A DNA stretch of 64,000 nt from Acidimicrobiales bacterium (GTDB lineage: Bacteria > Actinomycetota > Acidimicrobiia > Acidimicrobiales > JAVJTC01), in assembly GCA_040219085.1 (NCBI GenBank), contig JAVJTC010000003.1, positions 78,849 to 142,848 on the forward strand, given 5' to 3'. Positions 52,179 to 60,888 of the stretch are shown piece after piece (within the stretch, counting starts at the first letter, position 1; every line of letters starts with the position of its first letter). The position numbers and the translations under genes are program-made. Under the pieces are notes generated by a model. That model did not search any database. It was not told the DNA's origin and saw only the letters and a program-made list of their open reading frames with translations.

Positions 52179-52717
52179 CGGGCGGGCTCCCGGAGGTACT
52201 CGACCACGGTGGGGCCGCCGTCGGCGACCGGCTCCGATCGGACTCGGACGACGCCCCCGATCGCCGTGAGATCCCTGGTGCCGTCCGCCGCCAGGCACGC
52301 GACGAGTGCGGCACCGAGTCGGTCCGCACGGGCGAACATGACCTCGGCCAGGCGACGGGCCAGTCCCCGACCCCGACTCGCCGGATCCACACCCAGCGCC
52401 ACGAGCTCGAAGGCCCGGCCCCCGGGAACCGCTGTGTGGTCGGCCGGACGCCACAGGGCGACCGCTTCCACGCCGTAGGTCGCATGGACCTCAGAGCCCG
52501 CCGGCAGACCCCACAGGACCCCCCGCCAGTAGCGCTCGTGGGCCTCGGCCCCGAGGACGGCGGTGTCCGCCGCGAGACTCCAGGCCACGAGCGGGTCGGC
52601 GCGATAGGCGGAGGCGAGGGTCGCCGCGGCGACACCGAACCTCTCGGCTCCGATCCGACGGATCTCGCCGCGCCGTGCGATCTCGGAGGGATGAACCTCG
52701 GGCCCGGGGTCGCTCAC
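52175..52717 (-). CDS. GNAT family N-acetyltransferase
   Basis: The 180-residue protein has the acetyl-CoA loop LVALGVDPASRGRGLARRLAEVMFARAD, the GNAT motif A. The N-terminal part has FGVAAATLASAYRADPLVAW and YWRGVLW, as in many uncharacterised GNATs. The substrate cannot be deduced. It overlaps recG and rsmD by 4 nt each with GTGA junctions, so it is part of that transcript. Confidence 0.85.
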   Translation of the reverse strand: MSDPGPEVHPSEIARRGEIRRIGAERFGVAAATLASAYRADPLVAWSLAADTAVLGAEAHERYWRGVLWGLPAGSEVHATYGVEAVALWRPADHTAVPGGRAFELVALGVDPASRGRGLARRLAEVMFARADRLGAALVACLAADGTRDLTAIGGVVRVRSEPVADGGPTVVEYLREPAR

Positions 52718-54882
52718 GACTTCATCAGATAGTCGGTCTCGACCGAACCGAGCAGAGCGTCGAGTTCCGACGCCAGCTCGAGGTTCGCCGCGAGCCCCGG
52801 ATCGGTGTCCAGGAGCTCGATCGCGTCACTGCGGGCCCTGGCCACCCACTCACGATCACGCCGCAGCGACGCCAGCCGCAGATCGCTGCGGCCCTTCTGT
52901 CGCTCCCCCATGACGGTGCCCTCGCCCCGCAGGTCCAGGTCCACTTCGGCGAGCTCGAAGCCGTCGGTGGACGCCACGAGCGCAGCGAGACGCTCCTCGG
53001 CCTCCTCGGTGACGGCCTCGGCGACGAGGAAACAGCGGGACTCTTCGGCACCCCGCCCGACCCTGCCCCGCAGCTGGTGGAGCTGCGCTATCCCGAAACG
53101 GTCGGCGCCGAGCACCACCATCACGGTCGCGTTCGGGACGTCCACCCCCACCTCGATGACCGTGGTCGCGACGAGCACGTCGACCGCGCCGTCGCGGAAC
53201 AACGTCATCACCTTCTCCTTCTCGCCCGACGACACCCGCCCGTGGAGCAGGCCGAGGGTCAGATCCGAGAGCTCACCCTCCCGCAGACGTTCCCAGGTCT
53301 CCGTGGCCGACGCCACCTCGAGCTTCTCGGAGGTCTCCACCAGTGGGCACACGACGTAGGCCTGGCGGCCGGCGGCGACTTCACGGCGCACCGCCTCCCA
53401 CGCCTCGCCCTCGGCGTCGGGAACCAGCCATTCGGTGCGCACCGGGGTACGACCCGGAGGCAGCTCGTCGAGAACCGACACGTCGAGGTCGCCGTAGACG
53501 GTCATTGCAGCCGTCCGGGGGATCGGTGTCGCGGTCATCACGAGGACGTCGGCAACCGAGTCGGTCCGCTTGCCCCGCAGCGCGGCCCGTTGCTCGACGC
53601 CGAAGCGGTGCTGTTCGTCCACGACCACCGCACCGAGCGACGCGAAACCGACGTTCTCCGAAAGGAGGGCGTGGGTGCCGACCACGATGTCGACCTCACC
53701 CGACTCCAGGCCCTCGAGAACCCTCGTCCGGCTCGACCCGGTGATCCGGTTGGTCAGCAACTCCACCCGCAGCTCGCGCTCGGCGAAGAGCCCCTCGTTC
53801 GCGGGGACGGTCGCTCCACGCAACAGCTCGGTGACGCTCCCGTGGTGCTGTTCGGCCAGAACCTCGGTCGGTGCCATGAACGCACCCTGGTGGCCGCCGT
53901 CGACAGCGGCCACGAGAGCGGCCACGGCGACGAGGGTCTTGCCGGCACCCACGTCACCCTGCAGGAGCCGGTGCATCGGGACCGGCGACGCGAGGTCGGC
54001 CATCACCTCGTCGATGACCCGCTGCTGTGCCCCGGTGAGATCCCAGGGGAGACCACCGAGGAACCCGCCCAGGACCGGCCCCGTGACGTCGTGGACGATT
54101 CCCTCGGTCGTCGCCTCGAGTTCGCGCTTGGCCCTCACGAGCGACAACTGGATTCTCAGCAGCTCGTCGTAGACGAGGCGCCGGCGAGCACTCTGGCACT
54201 CCCCCATCGTCTCGGGCTGGTGGATCGCGCGCAGCGCAGTCCCACGGCCGACCAGACCGTGGCGCCCGAGCAACGACGCCGGCACGGGGTCCGCGAGCCC
54301 GCGCGGCTCACAACGGCGCAGGATCTCCGCGACCCAGCGGCCCACGTCGCCGGTCGTCAGGCCCGCCTTCTCGGACTGGGGGTACACCGGCACGATCCGC
54401 CCCGTCTGATCACCGACCAGATCCACGATCGGGTTGCTCATCTGCAGCGCGCCCCTGTAGGTGGTCGCCTTGCCGTAGACGATGACCTGGCTGCCCTCGG
54501 CGAGCTGGCGTTGGCGCCACGGCTGGTTGAAGAAGACGCACTCGATACGGCCCGTGGCGTCCGCCACCCGCACGGTCACGAGCGAACGGCGGTTGCGCGT
54601 GCGGCGCGCCGACACCTTCTCGACGGTTGCCAGAACCATCCCCTCGGCCCCGGTGTCGGACTCACCGTCCCCGGTGCGGGCGACCGCCGCCGCGAGGTCT
54701 GCGACGGTGGCCTCGTTGGTGCGGTCGATGTAGCGGCGCGGGTAGTACATCAACAAGTCGAGAACCGACCCGATGCCGACCTCGGCGAGTGCCGCCGCCC
54801 GCTTCTCACCCACGCCGGCAAGGCGGGTCACGGCCATGTCGGCCAACTCGGCGAGACCGATCGGCGCCTCCGTCGACGCCAC
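52714..54882 (-). CDS. recG: ATP-dependent DNA helicase RecG
   Basis: RecG remodels stalled forks and Holliday junctions. The 722-residue protein has the wedge/OB domain (RSLVTVRVADATGRIECVFFN), the helicase core with LLQGDVGAGKTLVA, MAPTEVLAEQHH, DEQHRFGVEQR, VMTATPIPRT, and GRVGRGAEESRCFLV. The GTG giving ASTEAPIGLAELADMAVTRL was chosen; the further-upstream frame overlaps the DAK2 gene heavily. The start is 5 nt after the stop of that gene. Confidence 0.96.
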   Translation of the reverse strand: MASTEAPIGLAELADMAVTRLAGVGEKRAAALAEVGIGSVLDLLMYYPRRYIDRTNEATVADLAAAVARTGDGESDTGAEGMVLATVEKVSARRTRNRRSLVTVRVADATGRIECVFFNQPWRQRQLAEGSQVIVYGKATTYRGALQMSNPIVDLVGDQTGRIVPVYPQSEKAGLTTGDVGRWVAEILRRCEPRGLADPVPASLLGRHGLVGRGTALRAIHQPETMGECQSARRRLVYDELLRIQLSLVRAKRELEATTEGIVHDVTGPVLGGFLGGLPWDLTGAQQRVIDEVMADLASPVPMHRLLQGDVGAGKTLVAVAALVAAVDGGHQGAFMAPTEVLAEQHHGSVTELLRGATVPANEGLFAERELRVELLTNRITGSSRTRVLEGLESGEVDIVVGTHALLSENVGFASLGAVVVDEQHRFGVEQRAALRGKRTDSVADVLVMTATPIPRTAAMTVYGDLDVSVLDELPPGRTPVRTEWLVPDAEGEAWEAVRREVAAGRQAYVVCPLVETSEKLEVASATETWERLREGELSDLTLGLLHGRVSSGEKEKVMTLFRDGAVDVLVATTVIEVGVDVPNATVMVVLGADRFGIAQLHQLRGRVGRGAEESRCFLVAEAVTEEAEERLAALVASTDGFELAEVDLDLRGEGTVMGERQKGRSDLRLASLRRDREWVARARSDAIELLDTDPGLAANLELASELDALLGSVETDYLMKS

Positions 54883-54887
54883 GGGGG

Positions 54888-56564
54888 CTACTCGACCCCC
54901 ACGTGATACGGGTACAAGGGCTGGCCGCCGTCGTGCACCTCGACCTCGACATGGGGACGGTGCTCTGCCAACCACGAGACGATCGCCGTGGTCGACGCGT
55001 CGTCCGCTTCGGTGCCTTCGATGAGCGTCACGATCTCATGGTCGTCGCCCACGAGAGCATCCAGCAGGCCCGTCGTGGCGGTGACCAGGTCACCGGCGAC
55101 GACCCGCACGCCCGCGCGATCGAGCCCCAGGTGGTCGCCCGAGACGACCGGCCCCACCGCAGTGGTCGCATCGCGCACCGCCCGGGTCACATCACCGGAT
55201 ACCACCGCCGCGGCGGCCGCCGTCATGGCCGCCTCGTTCGTCTCCGCGTCGGCCTCGGGATCGAACGCGAGCAGAGCCGCGAAGCCTTCCGCGACCGACC
55301 TCGTCTCGACCACCTTCACGGGCCGGGCGGTGAACCCGGCGACCTGGTGGGCCACCGGGACGATGTTCTTGTTGTTCGGGAGAACGACGATCTGCTCGGC
55401 CGAGACCGCCTCCGCCGCCCGGACGAGCATCTCGGTGGAGGGATTCATCGTCTGGCCGCCCACGACGACCGCCTGTACGCCCAACGACTCGAAGATCCGG
55501 CGTACGCCGTCGCCGGCACCCACGGCGACCACCGCCGTGCGGGTTGGCTCGTGATGGCCGACGAAGAGGCCCTCGACAGCGCCGTCCAACGACCCGGCCG
55601 CACCGGGTGGGGCCACGTCCTCGACGTGGTCGACCTCGTCGAGGAGGTCCGTGACACGGATGTTGTGCGGTCGTCCCACGGCGATACCTGCCTCGATCGA
55701 GGCGCCGATGTCGTCGGTGTGGATATGACAGTTCCACAGTCCGTCGCCGCCCACGACGACGATCGAGTCGCCGACGACGCCCCAGGCCTCCCGGAAGTCA
55801 CCGATGCGTGTGTCGTCCGCGTCGAGCAGGAACATGACCTCGTAGCGGAGATCTGCGATGTCCTTGTCAGCCCCGGCCGCGGCCGCCGAACCGGTGCCCA
55901 CGGACCCGGCGTGGACGTCCCCGGTGGTGACCTCCGGCTCGGGCAGCGGCCGCCCGTCGACGACGGTGAGCATCGAATCGACGAAGAGCACGAACCCTGC
56001 GCCTCCGGCATCCACGACGCCCGCCGTCGCGAGAACCTCGAGCATCTCGGGCGTGCGGGCGAGGGTCGCCGCGGCACGGTCCCGGATCACCTCGAGGGCC
56101 GTGACCAGTTCGTCTCCTCGCCCGGCGGCCTCGCGGGCCGCCTCGGACGCGGCCGCCGCCACCGTGAGGATCGTCCCCTCCACCGGGCGCATCACTGCGC
56201 CGTAGGCGGCCTCCGAGGCGTTGTGGAGGGCGTCCGCGAGGCTCTCGACATCGAGGCCCCCGGCGCGCAGGATCGTGTCGGCGAACCCCCGCAGGAGCTG
56301 GGACAGGATCACCCCGGAGTTGCCCCGCGCCCCCATGAGTGAACCGTGCGAGATCGCCTTGCAGACCGAGGCGAGATCGTCGGCGTCGGCGATCTCCGCG
56401 GAGACGGACTCGAGGGTCAGCGACATGTTGGTTCCGGTGTCGCCGTCGGGCACCGGGTAGACGTTGAGACGGTTGATCGCGGCGCGGTGGAGCCCGAGGG
56501 CGCCGCTGTAGGTACGGATCACGTCCGCGATCTCCGACGCGCCGAGCCGCGCGTGAACGGTCAT
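54888..56564 (-). CDS. DAK2/FakA-like kinase-domain protein (YloV family)
   Basis: The 558-residue protein has an N-terminal DhaL-type domain with INRLNVYPVPDGDTGTNM (Asp metal-binding loop), SHGSLMGARGNSGVILSQLLRGFA, and DAGGAGFVLFVDSM. The C-terminal part resembles the FakA C-terminal region. FakA phosphorylates fatty acids bound to FakB; no FakB gene is in the window. An equivalent gene lies upstream of recG in mycobacteria. TAGCAT at 56578-56573 is only 8 nt before the ATG, so a leaderless mRNA is possible. Confidence 0.85.
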   Translation of the reverse strand: MTVHARLGASEIADVIRTYSGALGLHRAAINRLNVYPVPDGDTGTNMSLTLESVSAEIADADDLASVCKAISHGSLMGARGNSGVILSQLLRGFADTILRAGGLDVESLADALHNASEAAYGAVMRPVEGTILTVAAAASEAAREAAGRGDELVTALEVIRDRAAATLARTPEMLEVLATAGVVDAGGAGFVLFVDSMLTVVDGRPLPEPEVTTGDVHAGSVGTGSAAAAGADKDIADLRYEVMFLLDADDTRIGDFREAWGVVGDSIVVVGGDGLWNCHIHTDDIGASIEAGIAVGRPHNIRVTDLLDEVDHVEDVAPPGAAGSLDGAVEGLFVGHHEPTRTAVVAVGAGDGVRRIFESLGVQAVVVGGQTMNPSTEMLVRAAEAVSAEQIVVLPNNKNIVPVAHQVAGFTARPVKVVETRSVAEGFAALLAFDPEADAETNEAAMTAAAAAVVSGDVTRAVRDATTAVGPVVSGDHLGLDRAGVRVVAGDLVTATTGLLDALVGDDHEIVTLIEGTEADDASTTAIVSWLAEHRPHVEVEVHDGGQPLYPYHVGVE

Positions 56565-56699
56565 GGGCCGGAATGCTAGTGGGCGGCGACACCGACCCTG
56601 TAGGGGCGGCGACCCCCACGGAACCATCTCGCAGCGGGCGCGCCGACCCGCTTCGACGGTGCGCCGCCGGCGGATTCCATCGCGTCCCTCCCGTCGGGA

Positions 56700-56705
56700 T
56701 AGTGT
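56700..56705 (+). promoter_or_regulatory. Possible -10 box for the cold-shock-like gene
   Basis: TAGTGT sits 30 nt before the GTG start, and GAGGAG provides an SD. A -35 is not convincing. Confidence 0.3.
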
Positions 56706-56735
56706 CGAAGACCGAGCAGCCGGCGAGGAGCAGTT

Positions 56736-56963
56736 GTGCAGGGTGTGATCAAGTCCTACGACCCGACGACCCGCGACGGTGTCGTCATCGACGATCGTCG
56801 ACTCGAGGAGCACGAGCTCGCGCCCGACGCCCTCGAGGGCTCGCTGTTCCGGATGCTCCGGCAGGGTCAGCGCGTGGTCTTCGACCTCGACGAGAGCGGG
56901 CGCGCCACCGCACTGCGTCTCGGCTCCGAGGTGGACATGGGCACGCCCGAGTTCCTTCAGTAG
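56736..56963 (+). CDS. Small cold-shock-like (OB-fold) protein
   Basis: The 75-residue protein reads QGVIKSYDPTTRDGVVIDD, then LFRMLRQGQRVVFDLDESGRATALRLGSEVDMG. This is the outline of a cold-shock domain (GxVKxYDxxxGxGxI, then GQxVxFxV). The aromatic RNA-binding motifs are incomplete, however: there is no FVH motif. The start is GTG with GAGGAG about 6 nt upstream. It faces the DAK2 gene and precedes pckA by 44 nt. Confidence 0.6.
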   Translation: MQGVIKSYDPTTRDGVVIDDRRLEEHELAPDALEGSLFRMLRQGQRVVFDLDESGRATALRLGSEVDMGTPEFLQ

Positions 56964-57007
56964 CCGTCCACACCCACCCCCGCCGACCAACGACGTTCGG
57001 AGGAAAG

Positions 57008-58714
57008 ATGAATCCGCCATCCACGCCCGAGGCCTCCGCCCGGGTCCTCGCAGAGCTCCGCGAGAAGCTCGGGCTCGACACAGTCGACCTGCACCACGGG
57101 CTCAGCCAGAAGGAGCTCTTCGCGGCCGCCGTGGAAAACGACCGCGGGCGGATCGAGACCGGCGGCTCCGACGATGCGCAGAAGGCGTTCGCCACGAGCC
57201 TTGGCGACGACGGCCCGCTGGTCTTCTACACCGACCCGACCTGCACCGGGCGGCCCGTGAAGGACACCTTCGCGGTGGCGTGGCCGGAGTTCCGCGACGA
57301 GGTGTGGTGGAAGAAGGATTTCCAGCAGTTCGACCCGGAGGCCTACGAGGGCCTCCTCGCACGCGTCGTCGCCTACCTGAACGAGAAGAACGCCCGGCTG
57401 TACTCCACCGACGTGTTCTGCGGCTGGCAGCCGAAGTTCGCGATCCCCTACCGCTTCGTCGGCGAGTACGCCACCCACGCGCACTTCGCGAACATCATGT
57501 TCCCGAAGGACGTCCAGACCGACGGTGACCGCTCCGACACCGGTTGGACACTTCTCGACGTTCCCTCGTTCCACACCGATCCCGACCGGGACGGCACGCT
57601 GTCGAACCGCGCGGTCATCATCGACCTGAAGAACCGCATCGGGCTCGTGCTCGGCCGCGCCGACTACTCCGGCGTCGTGAAGAAGACCATGTTCACGGTG
57701 ATGAACTACGTGCTTCCGTCAGCGGGGCAACTCACGATGCACTGTTCGGCCAATGTCGGCCGCGACGGCGATGTCGCGATCCTCTTCGGCCTGTCGGGAA
57801 CCGGCAAGACGACGTTGTCGGCGGACCCCGACCGTCTGTTGATCGGCGACGACGAACACGTGTGGACCGACGACGGCATCTCGAACTTCGAGGACGGCTG
57901 CTACGCCAAGCTGATCGACCTCGACAAGGACGACGAGCCCGTGATCGCAGCGGCGCTCTCCCGGCCCGGCACCCACATCGAGAACGTGCCCCCGCTCCCG
58001 GACCGGCCCGTCACCGAGACGGACCCCCAGGAGTTCGACCTCACCGACGACTCCATCACCGAGAACACCCGCTTCGCCTACCCGCTGGCGTGCAACCCCA
58101 AGGTCGCCGAGGGCGCCCATGGTGGCCATCCCAGCACCATCGTGTTGTTGACGGCCGACGCATTCGGCGTGCTCCCTCCCATCTCACTGCTCAGCACCGA
58201 AGAGGTCCTCTACCACTTCGTCACGGGATTCACCTCGAAGCTCGCCGGCACCGAGGTCGGCGTCACCGAACCCCAGGCGACCTTCAGTTCCTGCTTCGGG
58301 GCGCCGTTCATGTCCCACCGACCCTCCGTGTACGCCCGGCTTCTCGCCGAACGCATGGAACAGCACAACGCCCGCTCGGTCCTGTTGAACACCGGCTGGT
58401 CCGGTGGGCGCTACGGCGTCGGCAGCCGGATGCCGCTGCGCTACACCCGCGCTCTTCTCGACGCTGCGCTCGAGGGCCGCTTCGACGATGCGGAGACGAC
58501 GCGCACCTCCATCATGGGCATGACCATCCCGACGAGTTTCCCCGGTGACGAGGTCCCCGACGAGATCCTCGATCCCCGCAACACCTGGGCCGATGGCGCG
58601 GAATTCGATGCCGCCGCACGCGAGCTGCGCCAGATGTTCCGCGAGAACTACATCAAGGCGGGCTACGCGGAGCTGGGCATCGTCGACGTCCTGCCTCCCG
58701 ACGACCCGATCTGA
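57008..58714 (+). CDS. pckA: Phosphoenolpyruvate carboxykinase (ATP)
   Basis: PckA converts oxaloacetate to PEP with ATP. The 568-residue protein has the ATP-type kinase motif GLSGTGKTTLSADPDRLLIGDDEHVW and FEDGCYAK. It also has KNRIGLVLGRADYSGVVKKTMFTVMNYVLP, FVTGFTSKLAGTE, and a C-terminal NTGWSGGRYGVGSRMPL. Most Gram-positive actinobacteria use the GTP type, so the ATP type is notable. The start MNPPSTPEA follows GGAGGAAAG closely. Confidence 0.96.
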   Translation: MNPPSTPEASARVLAELREKLGLDTVDLHHGLSQKELFAAAVENDRGRIETGGSDDAQKAFATSLGDDGPLVFYTDPTCTGRPVKDTFAVAWPEFRDEVWWKKDFQQFDPEAYEGLLARVVAYLNEKNARLYSTDVFCGWQPKFAIPYRFVGEYATHAHFANIMFPKDVQTDGDRSDTGWTLLDVPSFHTDPDRDGTLSNRAVIIDLKNRIGLVLGRADYSGVVKKTMFTVMNYVLPSAGQLTMHCSANVGRDGDVAILFGLSGTGKTTLSADPDRLLIGDDEHVWTDDGISNFEDGCYAKLIDLDKDDEPVIAAALSRPGTHIENVPPLPDRPVTETDPQEFDLTDDSITENTRFAYPLACNPKVAEGAHGGHPSTIVLLTADAFGVLPPISLLSTEEVLYHFVTGFTSKLAGTEVGVTEPQATFSSCFGAPFMSHRPSVYARLLAERMEQHNARSVLLNTGWSGGRYGVGSRMPLRYTRALLDAALEGRFDDAETTRTSIMGMTIPTSFPGDEVPDEILDPRNTWADGAEFDAAARELRQMFRENYIKAGYAELGIVDVLPPDDPI

Positions 58715-58820
58715 GCATCCGCACCACCGCGGTCCCCTCACCGTCCCCCGGCCCTGTGACCGGGAAGGGCGCCATCGCCGCGCCCGGGAATAGCCCGGTG
58801 TCCTGCGAGGTTGGCAGACA

Positions 58821-58837
58821 TGAGTGCATCACACTCA
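58821..58837 (+). promoter_or_regulatory. HAIR-like operator (HspR-type) upstream of hsp20
   Basis: TGAGT and ACTCA are separated by exactly 7 nt, as in the HspR operator core CTTGAGT-N7-ACTCAAG. The outer bases match only in part. It lies 34 nt before the hsp20 start. The HspR gene is not in the window. Confidence 0.6.
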
Positions 58838-58870
58838 GATCTATTGACCAGACAAAGGACAGGTAATCCG

Positions 58871-59296
58871 ATGCTGTTCCGCAACTTCGATCCGCTGTTC
58901 CAGGAACTCGACCGCCTGAACGACCGCTCGTCGGCAGGCAGCGGGAGCCTCCCCTACGACGTCATCCGCTACGAGGACCGCGTCGAGCTGCTCTTCGACA
59001 TGCCCGGCGTGTCCGCCGACGACATCGATCTCACCGTCGACGGCCGCGAACTCTCGCTTTCGTTCACCCGGGAGCGCCCGTCGGCCGACGGCGGCACGCT
59101 CGTCACCGCAGGCCGGCCCTACGGCACCATCCACCGGCGGCTCCACCTCGGCGACACGCTCGACGCCGACAAACTCGACGCCGCATACGACCTCGGGGTC
59201 CTCCGGGTGTCGATCCCCGTGGCCGAGTCCGCCAAGCCGCGCAAGGTCGCCATCGGCGCCGAGAACCCGGCGATCGAGACCACCGGCTCGAACTGA
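58871..59296 (+). CDS. Hsp20/alpha-crystallin small heat-shock protein
   Basis: Hsp20 proteins are ATP-independent holdases. The 141-residue protein has LFRNFDPLFQELDRLN at the start, then the alpha-crystallin domain YDVIRYEDRVELLFDMPGV, DIDLTVDGRELSLSFTRER, RRLHLGDTLDADKLDAAYDLGVLRVSIPVAE. The ATG at 58871 gives the usual N-terminus and has AGGACAGG upstream; a longer frame starting at 58811 would cross the HAIR-like operator. Confidence 0.93.
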   Translation: MLFRNFDPLFQELDRLNDRSSAGSGSLPYDVIRYEDRVELLFDMPGVSADDIDLTVDGRELSLSFTRERPSADGGTLVTAGRPYGTIHRRLHLGDTLDADKLDAAYDLGVLRVSIPVAESAKPRKVAIGAENPAIETTGSN

Positions 59297-59352
59297 CCCG
59301 TCGGGACCACGCCGACGCGGTCCGCCGTGCCGACATCCCTGCCCACGCGGTC

Positions 59353-59388
59353 CCGGGGTGGCGCGTGAACATTCACGCCCCGCCCCGG
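59353..59388. promoter_or_regulatory. 36-bp imperfect dyad upstream of the RAM gene
   Basis: The two 18-nt halves match at 15 of 18 positions. The core arms are GCGTGAA and TTCACGC around CA, and the outer arms are CCGGGG and CCCCGG. It lies 45 nt before the RAM-gene start, with TACCCT nearby. No U-tract follows, so an operator is more likely than a terminator. Confidence 0.5.
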
Positions 59389-59432
59389 AACCGTCTACCC
59401 TCGGCCGTGTCCACGAGCAGGGGGATCACCAG

Positions 59433-59669
59433 ATGTCGGTCAGCGCGTACGTCCTCATCCAGACAGAGATGGGGAGGGCCCCCGAGGTCGCCGGGGCCAT
59501 CCGTGCGGTCGACGGCGTCGAGTTCGCCGACGTGATGACTGGACCTTACGACGTCCTGGCAAAGGCCAGCGCCGACACGATGGACGAACTCGGCCGCATG
59601 GTCGTGAGCCAGATCGAGATGACCTCCGGCATCACCCGGACACTCACCTGCCCGGTCGTGAACCTCTGA
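59433..59669 (+). CDS. Stand-alone Lrp/AsnC ligand-binding (RAM) domain protein
   Basis: The 78-residue protein has only the RAM domain (VSAYVLIQTEMGRAPEVAGAIRAVDGVEFADVMTGPYDVLAKA) and no DNA-binding helix-turn-helix. Single-domain members bind amino acids or similar effectors and form oligomers. SD GGGGG lies upstream. It ends 13 nt from the convergent membrane-protein gene. The ligand is unknown. Confidence 0.9.
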   Translation: MSVSAYVLIQTEMGRAPEVAGAIRAVDGVEFADVMTGPYDVLAKASADTMDELGRMVVSQIEMTSGITRTLTCPVVNL

Positions 59670-59682
59670 CCGGAGCCCGGCT

Positions 59683-60066
59683 CTACAGGGTCGCCTCGGG
59701 GCCGATCAGCATCGCCCGGATCGCGAGACCGGCGATGAAGAGGCTCCCGCCGGCGTACAGCAGGTACCGGTGGCTCGCGAGTTGCTGGCGGTAGCTGTAG
59801 ACGATGCCCACCGCCATCAGCGCCACGAAGCCGTAGAACATGTGGAACTCGGGCGCCTCGATGTCCTCACGGGCGACCACGGCGACACCGAGTCCGACCT
59901 GCACGAACAGCAGTACCTGCACCCCGGCTACGAACCACCACAGCGCCCGGCGACGAAGTGCCTCGATCCAGTGTGCTCCGAGGGCCCAGAAGCCGGCGGC
60001 GGCGTTGCCGACCACGACGGCCCAGGCGACGTTCTCGTGCCAGTCCAGCACCGCTGACGCGAACAC
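59683..60066 (-). CDS. Four-TM membrane protein of unknown function
   Basis: The 127-residue protein has about four TM helices (VAWAVVVGNAAAGFWALGAHW, LWWFVAGVQVLLFVQVGLGV, FHMFYGFVALMAVGIVYSY, LLYAGGSLFIAGLAIRAMLI). A HxxxYG motif lies in TM3. I do not recognise the family. The GTG at 60066 follows the mca-like stop by about 10 nt, so it is probably co-transcribed. Confidence 0.6.
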   Translation of the reverse strand: MFASAVLDWHENVAWAVVVGNAAAGFWALGAHWIEALRRRALWWFVAGVQVLLFVQVGLGVAVVAREDIEAPEFHMFYGFVALMAVGIVYSYRQQLASHRYLLYAGGSLFIAGLAIRAMLIGPEATL

Positions 60067-60076
60067 GGGCCGCTTC

Positions 60077-60880
60077 TCAGCCCGGGAGGCCGTCGAAGAG
60101 GTCCCCGACGAAACCGTCCTCACGGGTCACGCCGGGGGCGACGAACCACTCCGTACCGAACGCGTCTGCGAAGGCGGCCGCCGGAAGGGTGAGGAAGAAG
60201 CTCGCCTCGTCGATCTGGGACGCGTGGGCCGCCATCGCCGCGCGCTTCGCTTCCAGGTGAGCGCGCACGTCGACGGCATGGGTGATGTCGTCCTCGGCCA
60301 TGCCGAACGACGCCGAGTCGACGGTTTCGCGGGACTCGTCGTCGAAGCTCTCGCGGAAGTCCGGATTCGCCTCCATGCCGCGACGGAGGTGATCACGGTT
60401 CATCGTCGCCCAGAAGACCCGCTCGACCCCGGCGAGCTCCGCCGCGCGCGTACCCACCCTGTGCACCTGGATGTGATCGGGGTGGCCGTAGCCGCCGTGG
60501 TCGTCGTAGATCGTCAACACGTCGGCCCCCACGTCGCGCAGGATCACGGCGAGACGTTCGGCCGCTGTGGCCACATCCGCGGTCCAGAAGGACCCCTCCA
60601 GTTCGTTCGTGGGCTCCCCCATCATCCCGGAGTCCCGGTAGCCGAGCATCTCGACGCGGCCGACGCCGAGGATCTCCGCCGCGGCGAGGAGTTCGCCGTG
60701 TCTGCGCTCGGCGAGCGTCTCGCCCGCTTCGAGCAGGCCGGGAGCCACCTCCCCGTGGGAACCATCGGTCGCCACGACGAGCACGACGTCATGACCGTCC
60801 TCGGAGGCACGGATCATGGTGCCGCCCGTCGCGATCGACTCGTCGTCGGGGTGGGCGTGGAAACAGACCAGGGTCGCCAT
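60077..60880 (-). CDS. PIG-L family deacetylase, Mca/MshB-like
   Basis: The 267-residue zinc enzyme has FHAHPDDESIATGGTM and GGYGHPDHIQVHRVG, the two metal motifs of the LmbE/PIG-L fold. Actinobacterial members include MshB (mycothiol synthesis) and Mca (mycothiol S-conjugate amidase); these cannot be separated by eye. It lies between the four-TM gene and a racemase gene. Confidence 0.88.
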   Translation of the reverse strand: MATLVCFHAHPDDESIATGGTMIRASEDGHDVVLVVATDGSHGEVAPGLLEAGETLAERRHGELLAAAEILGVGRVEMLGYRDSGMMGEPTNELEGSFWTADVATAAERLAVILRDVGADVLTIYDDHGGYGHPDHIQVHRVGTRAAELAGVERVFWATMNRDHLRRGMEANPDFRESFDDESRETVDSASFGMAEDDITHAVDVRAHLEAKRAAMAAHASQIDEASFFLTLPAAAFADAFGTEWFVAPGVTREDGFVGDLFDGLPG

Positions 60881-60888
60881 GCGATCTC

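Noticed and set aside
52675..54906. 743-codon plus-strand frame opposite recG
   Set aside because: Antisense shadow of recG; no recognisable motif.
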